This document shows, in pieces, positions 11,801 through 23,690 of a stretch of DNA of 64,000 nucleotides. The notes under the pieces were generated by a model, which ran no database searches, was not told the origin of the DNA, and saw only the letters and a program-made list of their open reading frames with translations. The stretch comes from Rattus norvegicus (Eukaryota; Chordata; Mammalia; Rodentia; Muridae): positions 4,740,568 to 4,804,567 of the forward strand of contig NC_086040.1 in NCBI RefSeq assembly GCF_036323735.1. The letters run 5' to 3'. Both the position numbers and the translations under genes were made by a program. Each line of letters opens with the position of its first letter. Position 1 is the stretch's first letter.

Positions 11801-12789
11801 TTCTCTGATTTACTTTTTTTTTCTCCAAAGTGAAGTTCTACTATTCAAATTTAGGCTCTAATTCAAGAACTCATACTAGTCTTGAACATTCAATTTTTCT
11901 GCCTAAGCATCTCTAAGGGATTCTGGCCTGTGACTGCACACTGCACAGGTGTACTTCCTAATGTGAACAAACAATACAACATATAAATCATATAAGAAGA
12001 AAAAAGCAGCAGCCACAACTACATAAGTGTTCTCTAGGAAGCTGGGTGGAGATGCTGCCAAATGCCTGTAAACTCTGTAAGAAGAAGGCATATGGGAGGC
12101 CTGTAAATTCCTCAAAAAAATCTTCTGCCAAACACTGAACATATGACTAACATGAGAGATTAGAGAATATCTTACAAGTAAAAACAAAGATTCTTGCAGC
12201 TTTCAAAGCTTCATTTTCCTATAGTCAATATTGATTAGATTGTTTGGTGGCTTCTGGAATCTTCTCGAACCAACACCATCACTTGTTTCCCGAGTTATGG
12301 GCACTTGTATTTGAATTAAAACAAAAACAAAAAAATCAGGTTTCCATTTTAAAAAGTTAACTTCAATACTTTTTTGTTTCAATCTTTCTTCTTTATAGCA
12401 TATCTCTAAATTGTTAATTCTCTTCTTCATTGTCAGATTAGATTCTAAGTTTTGACTAAAGGCTTTAAAGCAAATTGTCAACCTGTGGCTAGGACACCAG
12501 GGTGAAATTTTCATTAAATTATTTCATGTACTTAAATTCCAAACTTTGCTCTCCATGATCCACTTTCTTGGAGTTATTCACCCATCATATCTAGCATATG
12601 CCTTGACGGTGTATTCTCCCAAATGTTACTGGTGCTCATCAATGACACACTCGTCACCCTCCCTTGCAACAATTTCCCTGTGACATAAAGTCTCTACAGA
12701 ATTTGGCACATCTTCTCTTTCTGGGAAAAACAATGTTCTCCTTTGAAACATATGTGCTGGGGGAAACAGACCAGCTCATTAATGTTATT
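8841..12789. other. AT-rich intergenic DNA with old repeat debris
   Basis: No gene is seen. Pieces at about 9330-9400 (GGTGCTTTGTTAGAGCAACA) and 11100-11345 resemble a common ancient rodent interspersed repeat that I cannot classify by eye. The rest shows only short runs such as A tracts near 11758 and (TA) near 10256. Confidence 0.55.
11100..11345 (-). repeat. Old rodent interspersed repeat fragment, family unsure
   Basis: The stretch containing AAGCAGGCTGAGCAAGCCAG, then AAGCCAAATGAACCCTTAAA and TTTAGCACAGCAACAGAAAT follows the order of a familiar rodent repeat that often ends in an AACTAAGACA-like sequence. The reverse complement of the same family appears near 61025-61115. I cannot name the family with certainty. 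Confidence 0.4.
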
Positions 12790-13110
12790 TGGATGGTGTA
12801 TTAGTTTTTGGTAGCTCTCAGTGATGTACGTTAGTTGACACTGTTTTTCTTCCTATGGGGTTTCCATAACCTTCATCTCCTTTGATCCTTTCTCTAACTC
12901 CTTGTCACTCATCTGTGTCTCAGTCCAATGACTGACTATAAGTATCTGTCTCAGTCAGCTGTGGGTATAGACTCACAAGAGACAACACTGATAGTCTCCT
13001 GTCTGCAAACACAACAAGGCATCAATAATAGTGTCAGGGTTTGGTGGCCATGTAGGATGGATCCCATGTTGGACAAGTCCTTCAATGGCAAAATTACAGT
13101 TCTGAAGGAG
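12790..13110 (-). mobile_element. Old LINE-1 3' UTR fragment
   Basis: The reverse complement matches the 3' UTR of old murine LINE-1 (Lx-like) copies. ATAGTGTCAGGGTTTGGTGG and TAGGATGGATCCCATGTTGG are the recognisable blocks on the plus strand. No coding part is present and the ends are approximate. Confidence 0.6.
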
Positions 13111-13857
13111 AAACTGAAAATTTTTTGGTGCGACTCATCAGAATATAGGAATTGTATTAAATTTTATTAAATATTCACGGAATATGTGTTTGATTTCAAG
13201 GTTGAACACATTGCATTCTATAGCCAGTAATTAACCCTCTGATTCTGAAAGATAGGTCAATTTTCTTCTGTCCCTAGTTCTTGGTAGTTTTCTGCTTTCT
13301 GGTTTATGTGGGGGTGTGAACATGGAGGCGCATAAAGTTTCTTCCTTTTCATGTTCATGAGTACATTGATATTACAGTGTTTGCTTCTGTCTCTTTTATC
13401 ATTTTCTAGGGGCAATGTTTTACAGTAGATGATATGTTATTCTTTCCACTGTCTCCTCAATTAGGTTCCGTGAGTCAAAGATGAAGTAGCTGTGATGCAG
13501 CTTATTTAGATGTTGGTAGCTATACCTACCTGTGGTTAAATAAAAGGAATGATTCTCAATCTTCCTAATGTTGCAACCCTTGCAACATCCCTGACTGGGC
13601 TATGTTATTTGTATTCAGTGGGAGAGGAAGTGGCTAGCCCTACACACTTTTGATGTATCAAGGTGACTGTATATTTTTAGGGTATTATACCCCTTCATAA
13701 GATGATGGAGGAAATGTGGAGAGCAGAAAATGCTCCTAATCATCAAGACACTTGAAACTTCAAGAAATTTAGAGGTCTGATGGGGTGGGTAGGGTTTATT
13801 CACTAAGAGATGTAAAACTGTCCAGGGAATAGAACAGAAGGGGAATAAGATCTAGAG

Positions 13858-13860
<3 letters not shown>
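13111..13860. other. Intergenic DNA, nothing recognised
   Basis: No exon-like frame or named repeat is seen before the AAAT microsatellite that follows. Confidence 0.5.
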
Positions 13861-13904
<44 letters not shown>

Positions 13905-13907
13905 ATA
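13861..13907. repeat. (AAAT)n microsatellite
   Basis: About eleven near-perfect AAAT units. Confidence 0.97.
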
Positions 13908-13978
13908 TTTTTAAAAAGAATATATGAAAGGAGAATTCCAAGAGGGGGAAGCAACTATGATTTAAAGTGAATAAATCA

Positions 13979-14048
13979 ATAATACATACATACATAAATA
14001 TGTATATACGTATGTACATATGTACGTATGTATATACATACATAAATA
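13979..14048. repeat. (TACA/TATG)n degenerate microsatellite
   Basis: Alternating ATACATACATA and TATGTATATACG units. It resumes as (CATA)n at 14505, so the LTR between them was inserted in or beside this repeat. Confidence 0.9.
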
Positions 14049-14065
14049 TGTATAGAGAGCTGCGA

Positions 14066-14329
14066 TGTGCCGCACCTCAAAGTTGGTGCTGGTTTCCACC
14101 CTCCACCCTCCCACTGGTGAGGGCTCCTTTGCAGTAAACAAGTCCTTATTTCGATATGTCTGCCTGGCCCACTAGCTTCCACATAGTGACAGCCTATCTA
14201 CATGACCCAAGTGGCTTGCTAGGACTGGCCAGTGGTAGCTATTTAAGTGTGGTGCAGGGCATTCCCGGAAGAGAGAAAGAGTTAGAAGAAAGAGAGAGAC
14301 AGAGAGAGAGTCAGAAGAAAGAGAGAGAG

Positions 14330-14384
<55 letters not shown>

Positions 14385-14504
14385 TCAGAGGAGAGGGAGT
14401 CAGAAGAGAGAGGTCGGAAGGTTGTATCAAGGTTCCTGAGTAAAACTGCTTGAAGATCTCCTGTAGTCGTGTCTTTCTTGCTGGTCGAGGTTGGGTGCGG
14501 CACA
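14066..14504 (+). mobile_element. Solo LTR of an ERVK/IAP-like endogenous retrovirus
   Basis: The segment begins TGTGCCGCACC (14066-14076) and ends GGTGCGGCACA (14494-14504), a perfect 11-bp inverted repeat with the TG...CA ends of an LTR. Inside are a TATTTAA box (about 14239), a GA-rich tract where R would lie, AGTAAA as a weak polyadenylation signal (about 14440), and CTTGCTGGTCGAGG near the end, reminiscent of IAP-type LTRs. No internal retroviral sequence follows. A clear target-site duplication is not visible because both flanks are CATA-type microsatellite. An alternative start is TGTATAGAG at 14049. Confidence 0.65.
14277..14416. repeat. (GA)n tract inside the LTR
   Basis: An imperfect GA/AGAGAGTCAGA array with an uninterrupted core of about 38 bases. 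It sits between the TATA-like box and the polyadenylation-like signal, so it expanded within the LTR. Confidence 0.95.
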
Positions 14505-14545
14505 TACATACATACATACATACAAACATACATGCATACATTAAT
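14505..14545. repeat. (CATA)n microsatellite
   Basis: Perfect CATA units that then become CAAACATACATG. It is the 3' continuation of the repeat interrupted by the LTR. Confidence 0.93.
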
Positions 14546-14912
14546 TACTTATTTAGGTAGTTAGTTAAAGACTGAATAAAAAAGAAAAACAACAACACTT
14601 GGGAAGAGAGTCGGATTCCCCGAGTGCAAACAATCCTGAGAACATAGTGGAGACCACACCTTCTGCTCACATTCCTAGCCCAAGAATTACCTGCCTGGAG
14701 CCCACTGGACAAAGGAACCTATGAGCAGTCCAGGACAGGATCTGTCTGGTTTCTGCCTGTGCCAATAGTTGACCCTCTGACAGGTCTCTCTCACACACAA
14801 ATCCAACTGGGAAAAAAAAAAAAAACAGTCTCCAGAGTGCCCACAGACAGACTTACAGGAGTCTCAAGCCACTGTCATAGACAGCAAGACAAGCTAACAC
14901 CACAGATAAAAC

Positions 14913-15960
14913 AATGGCGAGAGGCAAGGTTAAGAAAGAAACAAGCATAATCCAAGGACACTTGACATAATCAGAACCAAGTTCCCTCACCTCAGCAAGC
15001 CCTGGATCGGGGTCAGCACACTGGAAAAGCAAGATTTTTATTTAAAATCACAGCCTATGGTGATGTTAGAGGACGTTAAGGACCTTAAAGTAATACAGAC
15101 AAGATAGGGAAAAAAGTAGAAGCCCTTTAAAAGGAAACACAATAATTCCTTAAAGAATTACAGGAAAACACAACGAAAGATGTGAAAGAAATGGACAAAA
15201 TAATCCAGGCCCTAAAAATGGAAATAGAAACAATAAAAAGGCACAAAGGGAGACAACCCTAGATATAGAAAACATAGGAAAGAGATGAAGAGTCATAGAC
15301 ACACGCAATACCCAAAGAATACTAGAGATTGAAGAGTAAATGTCAGGGTCAGAAGATTCCGGAGAAAACCTTGAGACAACCATCAAAGATAATGTGAAAA
15401 CAAAAGGCCCCTAACCCAAAACATCCAGTAAATCTGAGGTGCAACGACAGGATCAAACCTAAGGATAGTAAGTGTAGAAGAGAGGGAAGATTATCAAGTT
15501 AAAGGGCCAAAAAATATATACAGCAAAATTATGGAAGAAAACTTCCAGAACCTAAAGTAGGAAATGGCCTGTAAATATTAAAAGAATTATAGAGAATTCC
15601 AAATAGATTGGAGAAGAAAATAAAATCCTCCTCTCTCATAATAGTCAAAACACCAAATACAGAAAGCAAAGAATAAATATTAAAATCAGTAAAAGAAAAG
15701 GGTCAAGGAAAATACAAAGAAAGATCTATGAGAATGGCACCGGACTTCCTACCAAAGAAAATAAAAGCCAGAAGATCCTGTATATATATGACAAAAAACC
15801 CTGAGAGAAAACAAATGCCAAATCAGTCTACTATAATCAGCAAAATTCTCAAATAGCATAGATGGAGAAACAAAGATATTGCATGACAAAGCAAAATTTA
15901 CACAACATCGTTCTACCAAGGATAGTAGATGTAAAACTTCAACACAAGGTGCGAAAATAC
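14913..15960 (+). pseudogene. LINE-1 A ORF1 relic (nucleic-acid chaperone)
   Basis: ATGGCGAGAGGCAAGG at 14913 is the usual LINE-1 ORF1 start and codes MARGK. ORF1p is a trimeric coiled-coil RNA-binding chaperone. The frame is soon lost, and the rest is recognisable at DNA level by blocks such as AGAATGGCACCGGACTTCCT (about 15731) and GGAGAAACAAAGATATTGCA (about 15864). Stops occur throughout and no function is possible. Confidence 0.8.
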
Positions 15961-16258
15961 ACCCAAAACCTCAGGAAAGTAATTTCGACCAACTGAAAAG
16001 AAGATAGCCACACAAACATAACTCCAGTTCTTACAACAAAATAATGGAAAACAACAATCCCTATATTCATAAAAGAAACCTTACTAAAGATGAAAGAACA
16101 CATTGAATCTCACACGATAATAGTAAGAGATTTCCACACAACACTCTCATCAATGGACAAATCGTGGAAACAGAAACAAAGACACATAGAGAAACTAACA
16201 AAACTCATACACCAAATGGATTTAACAAATATTTATAGAACATTTCATCCTAACACAA

Positions 16259-16259
16259 A

Positions 16260-16308
<49 letters not shown>
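16259..16308. repeat. (CA)n microsatellite inside LINE-1 A ORF2
   Basis: About 24 CA units between codons for HPNTNK and TFFLGPDDSF of the endonuclease domain. The frame happens to stay open through it. Confidence 0.97.
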
Positions 16309-16311
<3 letters not shown>

Positions 16312-18507
16312 TTCTTCTTAGGACCTGATGATAGCTTCACCAAAATTCACCATATAGTCATTCACAAACAGGCCTCAACAGATACAAGAAGATTGCAAAA
16401 ATCCCATCCATCTTATGAGATCACCACAGACTAAGGTTGGTCTTCAATAAGAAAAATAATTAGAGAAAGCCCACACATACATGGAAGTTGAAAAAAATTT
16501 TGCTCAATGGTAACTTGGTCAGGGAAGAAATAATGAAATAAATTAAAGATTTTTTTTAGAATTTAATAAAAATGAAGGCACAAAATTATGGTACACAATC
16601 AACGCAGTGCTAAAGTGAAATCTCAAAGCTCTGAGTGCTTCCAAAAAAAAATCTGGAGAGAGAATATATTAGCAATTGGACAGCTCACCTAAAATCTGTA
16701 GAACAGAACAAAAGCGAATACAATAGAAGGCAGGAAACAATCAAACTCAGGGCTGAAATCAAACAAGTAGAAACAAAAAGGACCATACAAAGAATCATCA
16801 AAACCAAGATCTGGTTCTTTGAAAAAATCAACAAGATAGATAAACCTTTGGCCAGACTAAGCAGAGGGCACAGAGAGTTTTTCCAAAGTAACAAAATCAG
16901 AAATAAAAAAGGAGACATAACCACTGATACTGAGGAAATTAAAAAAAAAAATATCAGATCCTATTTCAAAATCCTATATTCAACAAAACTGGAAAATCTG
17001 GATGAAATGGATAACTTTCTACACAAATACAAGTTACCAAAGTTAAATCAAGATAATTTAACCTGTGTAAACAATTCCATAACTCCTAAAGAAATAGAAG
17101 CAGTTACTAAATGTCTCCCAATGAAAAAAGGCCCAGGACCAGATGGGTTTAGTGCAGAATAGTAAAAGACCTTCACAGAACCCTCACAGCAATACTGTCT
17201 AAACTATTCCAAAAAAACAGACACAGAAACAGAAGGAACACTACCCCAATCCTTTTATTTAGCCACAATTATGATTATACGTAAACCATATAAATATTGA
17301 AACAAAGAAAGACAGCTTCCAAAAAAAATCCTTTGTGAATATTGAGTAGAAAATACTCTACAAAGTTCTCACAAACTGAATCCAAGAATACATCAAAACA
17401 AACCTTATGTTATGATCCAGTATATTCATCTCAGGAGTGCAAGGATGGCTAAATATCTGGAAACCTAACAAAGAAATCCTTACTATGAAAAAACTCAAAG
17501 AATAAAGCCACGTGATCATCTCATCAAATGCTGAGAGAATTTGACAATATTCTTTGCCACATCATGTTAAAAGTCTAGGAAAGAACTGCTATACAAGGCC
17601 TATAGCTAAACATAGTAAAAGCAATATACAGCAAACCTGTAGCCAACATTAAATGAAATGGAGAGTGACTTGAAATAATCCCACTAAAATCAAGAAATAG
17701 GCAAGACTACACAGTGTCTCCCTACTTATTCAATATACTCCTTTAAGTCCTAGCCAGAGCAATCAGATAACAAAAGGACGTCAAAGGGATAGAAATTGGA
17801 AATGAAGAAGTCAAAATATCACTATTTTCAGATCACATTATAGTAAAATTAAATGACCTGAAAAGTTCAACCAGACAACTACTAACCCTGATCAACAAAT
17901 TCAGCAAAGGGATTTGAAATAAAATTAACTCAAACAAATCAGTAGCATTCCTCTATCAAAGGATAAAGAGTCTGAGAATATGTTAGAAAAATGACACCCT
18001 TCACAGTAGCCACAAATAATGTAAAAACCAGAGTGTGACTCTGAACAAGCAAACAAAGAATCTGTATTAGAAGAATTTCAAATGTCTGAAAGAAGGAAAT
18101 TGAAGAAGTTCTCAAAAGGTGGAAAGATCTCCCATGCAAATGAACTGGGAGGTTTAATATAGAAAAGTGGCTACTTGCTAAAAGCAATCTCCAGATTCAA
18201 TGAAATCCACATCAAAATTAGAACTCAGTTCTTCATAGAGTTAGGAAGAGTAATTTGCAAATTCATTTGGAAAAACGAAAAAACTGAGGAGAGCAAAAAT
18301 TATCCACAAAAATAAAAGAACTCCTGGGGAATAAACAATCCTGACCTCAAGTCGTATTACAGAGCAGAGGATTATAAAAATTGTTTATCAGTACAAGGTC
18401 CAGCAGAATGATCAATGGAAAATTATTGAAGGAACAGAAATAAACCCATACACCTATACTCACTTGGCCTTTATCAAAGGAGTTAAATCCATCAAGTGGC
18501 TAAATTA

Positions 18508-18552
18508 TATACATATATATATTATATAAAATATTATATATATATATTTTAA
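18508..18552. repeat. (TA)n microsatellite inside LINE-1 A
   Basis: AT-only tract with a short TATAAAATATTATA interruption, within the ORF2 relic. Confidence 0.93.
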
Positions 18553-18815
18553 ACAAATGGTTCAACTGGAAGTCAGCATATACAGGAATGCAAATTGACC
18601 CATTCTTCTCCTCCTGTAAAGCTCAGGATGAAGTGGATTTAGGACCTCTATTTAAATCTTGATATACTTAAACTAATAGAAGAAAATATGGGGAAGAGCT
18701 TTGAACACATGGGCACTGGGATAAATTTCCTGAACAGAACAACAATATTATTCTCTAGGAACAGGAATAGAAAAATGGGAATACATAAAATTGCAAATCT
18801 TTTCAAGGACTGCAT

Positions 18816-20490
18816 ATAAACATATTAAAAGCAATAACCAGCAAACTAGTAGATAATATTAAACTAAATGGAGAGAAAATATAAAAAATCCTGCTAAAAT
18901 CAGGGACTAGCCAAGGCTGCCCAATCTCTCCCTACTTATTGAATATCCTACTTGATGCCCTAGTCATGGCAATCAGACAAAGAAAGGAGATGAAAGGGAT
19001 ATAAATTGGAAGGGAAGAAATCAAAAGATCACTATTTGAAGATGATTTCATAGCATATTTAGGTGACCCCAAAAGTTCCACCAGAGAATTACTGGAGCTG
19101 ATAAACAACTTCAGCAAAGTGTCTGGGTATAAAATTAACTGAAACAAATCAGTAGCCTTTCTCTAATCAAAAGATAAAAGGCCGAGAAAGAAATAAAGGA
19201 AAGGACATCCTCCATAATAATCCCAAATAATACAAAATAACAGGAGAGTGGAATAAAAGAACTTTTGGGGGAATCACCATTCCTGACCTCAAGCAGTATT
19301 ACACAGTCATAGTTAAAATAAAATATATGGTATTCATAAAGTTACAGGCAGACAGATCAGTGGAGCAAAACTGAAGACCAAGAAATGAACCCACACACCT
19401 ATGGTCACTTGATTTTTGACAAAGGAGGCAAAACCATCCAATGGAATAAAGACAGCATTTTCAGCAAATGGTGTTGGTTCAACTAAAGGTCAGCATGTAG
19501 AAGAATGCAGATAAATCCATGCTTCTCACCCTGTACAAAGCTTAAGTTCAAGTGGATCATGGACATCCACATCAAACCAGATACACTCAAACTAATAGAA
19601 GAAAAAGTGGGGAAGCATCTGGAAAACATGGGCACTGGAAAAAATGTCCTGAACAAAACACCAATGGCTTATGCTCTAAGATCAAGAATCGACAAATGGG
19701 ATCTCATAAAACTGCAAAGCTTCTGTAAGGCAAAGGACATTGTTGTTAGGACAAAACAGCAACCAACAGATTGGGAAAAGATCTTTCCCAATTCTACAAC
19801 TGACAGAGGGCTAATATCCAAAATATACAAAGAAATCAAGATGTTAGACCACAGGGAGACAAATAACCCTATTAAAAATGGGGTTCAGTGCTAAACAAAG
19901 AATTCATAGCTGAGGAATGCCTTATGGCTGAGAAACACCTAAAGAAATGTTCAACATCTTTAGCCATGAGGGAAATGCAAATCACAACAACCCTGAGATT
20001 TCACCTCAAACAAGTCAGAATGGCTAAAATCAAAAACTCAGGTGACAGAAAATGCTGACGAGGATGTGGAGAAAGAGGAAAACTCCTCCATTGTTGGTGG
20101 GATTGCAGGCTGGTACAACCTTTCTGGAAATCAGTCTGGAGGTTACTCAGAAAACTGGACATTACACTACTTGAGGACCAAGCTATACAGCTCTTGGGCA
20201 TGTAACCAAAAGATGCCCCAACATATAGCAAAGACACATGTTCCACTATGTTCACAGCAGCATTATTTATAATAGCCACAAGGTGGAAAGAACCCAGATG
20301 CACTTCAACAAAAGAATGGATACAGAAAATGTGGCATATCTACAAATTGGAATACTACTCAGCTATCAAAAACCATGACTTCATGAAATCCATAGGCAAA
20401 TGGATGGAACTGGAAAATATCATCCAGAGTGAGGTAATCCAATCACAGAAAAACACACATGGCATGCACTCATTGATATGTGGCTATTAG
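18816..20490 (+). pseudogene. LINE-1 B ORF2 relic
   Basis: QGCPISPYLLNIL, the catalytic box FEDD (19035-19046; Ala to Glu next to intact aspartates) and KVSGYKIN mark the reverse transcriptase. After the internal deletion, DIHIKPDTLKLIEEKVGKHL (from about 19564) and RSRIDKWDLIKLQSF give the C-terminal region, open over 19505-19894. The end reads MEYYSAIK-like and HGMHSLICGY. Frameshifts occur at about 19890 and 20040-20250. It is inactive. Confidence 0.9.
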
Positions 20491-21215
20491 CCCAAATGCT
20501 TGAATTACCCTAGATGCACAGAAGACATGAAACTGAAGACTGATGACCAAATGTGAATGCTTTGTTCCTTCTTTAAAAAGGGTACATGAATACCCTTGGC
20601 AGGGAATAGGGAGGCAAAATTTAGAATAAAGGGAGAAGGAACACTCATTCACAGTCTGCCCCACATGTGACCCATACAAATGCAGCCACCCAATTAGATA
20701 AGATGGATGAAGTAAAGAAATGCATACTGACAGGGACCAGATGTAAAGCTTTCCTGAGAGACACACCCAGAATACAACAAATACATAGGTGAATGCCAGC
20801 AGCAATCCATTGAACTGTGATTGGGACCACCGTTTAAGGAATCGGAGAAAGATCTGGAAGAGATTGAAGGGGCTCGAGACCCCATATGAACAACAATGCC
20901 AAACAACCAGAGCTTGCAGAGACTAAGCCACTACCCAAAGACTATACATGGACTGACCCTGGACTCCATTCTCATAGGTAGCAATGAATAGCCTAGTTAG
21001 AGCACCAGTGGAAGGGGAAGCCCTTGGTCCTGCTAATACTGAACACCCAGTGAATGTGATTGTCGGGAGAGGGTAATAATGGAGGGGAAGGATTGGTAGA
21101 GAAAGCCCATATGAAAGGGGAGGGTGAGGCATTAGTGGTATGTTGGCACAGAAACTGGGAAGGGGAATAATAATCGAAATATAAATAAGAAATACGCAAG
21201 TTAATAAAGATTAAA
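18816..21215 (+). mobile_element. LINE-1 copy B, 5'-truncated, with 3' UTR
   Basis: It starts inside the reverse transcriptase, repeating a region already present in copy A at about 17600, and runs through the ORF2 end (TAG at 20488-20490) and a full 3' UTR to a weak A-rich end near 21215. An internal deletion of a few hundred bases near 19245 joins the NNTK region to the GGITIPDL region. The head-to-tail arrangement with copy A may be two insertions or a recombination product. Confidence 0.92.
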
Positions 21216-23273
21216 AAAAGATTTAATGACAGTAATTAAATAGACTTGGTAGCAAGACCGAGCAAGCAGGATAAGAGTAAAACTTAGTTCTTCCATGTCA
21301 TTATATAGGCTTCCAGTTGGAGCAATTGCCCACATTTTATCTGGATTAAATACCTGGATTCAAGGAGTGTTTTTGTATTTCAAAAATTCAGACTAAAAGT
21401 AGATCTTCTCACTTTGAATGAAAGTGGAAGTTCCTCAAAGGTATGCCCATTATTTTATGGTTTTAGATAATCCAGTTGTAGTCAAGTAGGCAACCAAAAA
21501 TTTGCATCATGAGTCTACCTCTGGTCAACTTGAAACAACATCATATTTCCTTATGTTGTGAATAATTTGTAAACGAAAATAATAACCATATTATAATGGA
21601 GCCTTGAATAAGTTGAATGATCCTACATACAAATAGAAATGCAATATATATTTAACCAAATCACAGATATACGGATGTGATATAATCATCAATTCTACAA
21701 TCTCAAACATGTTACATATTTAGAATTGTTGGAAATGTGTTCTATGGCACATTCTTTTAGGATCTCAAATTTAAAACGAATATGAAAACCATTGGTATTG
21801 TCTTTTTTTTTTTTCGGAGCTGGGACCAAACCCAGGGCCTTGTGCTCCCTAGGCAAGCACTCTACTGCTGAGCTAAATCCCCAACCCCCTGGTATTGTCT
21901 TAATTGATATTATACTGCATGATAAAGAAACTGATGAAAGAAATCACAAAAATCTATAGAAACACTTTGTTAACGAAATACAAAGGAATTATTGATTTCA
22001 ATTATTAATCATTTTTCTACAACTGGTTATGTTTATAAAGACAACCATGTGTAAATACCTTCCTCACTACTCTGTCTTATTTTCTTCACTCATAAGAAGC
22101 ACCCCATTAGATACCAATCTCCATACCTGATGGGTTTGCACCCTTTGTCATTCTGCATGAGTTTAGCTATATTCTTTTTACCTTGAGTATGTGGGCAAAG
22201 ATTTCTCCATCTTTTCACACATGAAGCTTTCTCTGGTTCTACCTCTTGTCCTGAAATGTTTGGTGGGAGAGCACACAACTCTCTTCTAGAAAATGAGAGT
22301 AAAAATGAACTAGCTGACTGCATGTTCTTTACTCTTGTTAAACTGCATTCTTGTTTCCCCCTGCATCAGTCAACCAGGATGAGTTTTTTCTTTTCTTGTA
22401 TACTTTGTCTTTAAAATGAAATCTGGTTATTTGCATTTAGAGTTAGTCTACTGAAAATGTTTCTCTCCAAGCCTTGGTCATATTGAGTGGTCTTTCGATA
22501 TTTACCGTATAATATTGGGAAACCATAGCATCATCTATTTGAAATTCTAACCAGTTTAACCAACTTATACATTTCATCATGGACTTTGACCCTGATGTGT
22601 GTAGATTTCTTCCAAGAGTGCAACCTGAGGCATTCCACCGGGAACCAAGCAGAGAAACTCAACTCAGAGTTTGAGGCCCCGGTGACATCCTAGTCTAGAT
22701 TTCCTATAGAAATTGCCAACGATTTAGTCACTTCCGGAAGCAATACTGGATATAGCACCTTCTGTTTGAACTCATAGTGATGGTCAATTTTTGCTGCTGA
22801 TAAAAGACATCAAGGTTCAAGCGAGATATCACCAAATGACACTTTACCCAAGTGTATGATTGTGTTGTAGCCACCATTAATATGCCTCTTATATTCATTT
22901 ATTTGTTCAAGTGTTGTCTATCTCTGTCTCTCCTGATCATTCTGTTACTTGTCATTGTGAATTGAGAATTATGGATTAAATCTAATAAGCAGCTCACTCT
23001 TTTGGCATATTATCTTTACTATTTCCTGAAGACCTATAAAGACAAGGAATTGTGTATGGATTCTATATGTTAGAATGGTCTTTATTTGACGTTGAATGGC
23101 TGAGTGTAGGGACATGAAACCACTGGAAAACAGGAGAAGTATTGCTGGGTGTCATAGCACTCCTGGCCATTCTAACTAGTTTCCTTACATTTATGTGTGC
23201 TTATGTGTATAATGAAAGGTTCCTCTCAGGCTTGCACCTGTTTCCTTAAAATTATATCTGTGATAACTTTAAA
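21216..23273. other. Intergenic DNA with one ID element, no gene seen
   Basis: Apart from the ID element at 21804-21889 I recognise nothing here. If the retrovirus relic downstream once had a 5' LTR and leader they should lie in or near this stretch, but no convincing LTR ends were found. Confidence 0.45.
21804..21889 (-). mobile_element. ID SINE with 11-bp target-site duplication
   Basis: Minus-strand ID element, reading GAGCTAAATCCCCAACCCCC at its right end on the plus strand and a T run at the left. Flanks repeat TGGTATTGTCT at 21793-21803 and 21890-21900. Confidence 0.97.
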
Positions 23274-23286
23274 AATAACCTTCCCC

Positions 23287-23370
23287 TTGGATAGGGGATT
23301 TAACTCAGTGGTAGAGTGCTTGCCTACCAAGTGCAAGGCCCTGGGTTCGGTCCCTAGCTCTGGAAAAAAA
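23287..23370 (+). mobile_element. ID SINE, plus strand, with target-site duplication
   Basis: It reads GGGGATTTAACTCAGTGGTA, then CCCTGGGTTCGGTCCCTAGC and an A tail. AATAACCTTCCCC flanks it at 23274-23286 and 23371-23383. Confidence 0.97.
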
Positions 23371-23451
23371 AATAACCTTCCCCCAGAAAATAACAGGGAC
23401 CAAAACACTATCCCAGTGTTACACAGAGATTGACCCATGACTCTTGCCACC

Positions 23452-23690
23452 TATGTAGCAGAGGATGGACTTGTCAGGCATCAATGGGAGGAGAGGGCCT
23501 TTGTCCTGTCAAGGCTCAATATCTCATAGTAGGGGAATGTCAAGGAATGGAGATGGGAGGGAGTGGGTGTATAGGTGTATAAGGAGCACCCTCATAAAAG
23601 CAGGGGAAGAGGGATAAGATAGTTGTTTCTGGAAGTTGAAACAGGGAAAGGGAGGAACAATTAAAATGTAAATAAAAATAAATAAATTAC
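23452..23690 (+). mobile_element. Lx-type LINE-1 3' terminus
   Basis: CAGGCATCAATGGGAGGAGA, the TAGGGGAATGTCAAGG block, CTCATAAAAGCAGGGGAAGA and a terminal AAATGTAAATAAAAATAAAT follow the order of the Lx-family 3' UTR end. There is no coding part. Confidence 0.75.

Larger units (their letters stand above)
14597..18815 (+). mobile_element. LINE-1 copy A, degenerate and 3'-truncated
   Basis: LINE-1 is an autonomous retrotransposon that copies itself by target-primed reverse transcription. The copy shows a short 5' UTR remnant (14597-14912; AGTCGGATTCCCCGAGTGCA), an ORF1 relic and an ORF2 relic lacking its first portion. It stops at 18816, where sequence jumps back to an earlier ORF2 position, the start of copy B. 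Many stops and indels are present, so it is inactive. No poly-A end of its own is seen. Confidence 0.92.
16075..18815 (+). pseudogene. LINE-1 A ORF2 relic (endonuclease and reverse transcriptase)
   Basis: The relic enters the endonuclease domain at HTIIVRDFHTTLSSMDKSWK (from about 16110). The first 130-150 codons expected for ORF2 are missing. A (CA)n microsatellite interrupts the domain at 16259-16308. The linker before the reverse transcriptase is the best open stretch (16635-17162), with IKLRAEIKQVETKRTIQRII and KKGPGPDGFSAE. The catalytic FADD box has become FSDH (17825-17836), losing the second aspartate. Stops and frameshifts are frequent after 17160. Confidence 0.9.

Noticed and set aside
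16635..17162. 175-codon open frame considered as a host gene
   Set aside because: The translation is LINE-1 ORF2 (endonuclease-RT linker), flanked by further decayed ORF2 sequence.
20001..21199. Minus-strand open frames of 60-111 codons
   Set aside because: They are antisense of LINE-1 B ORF2 and 3' UTR. The same frames recur antisense to the other LINE-1 copies.
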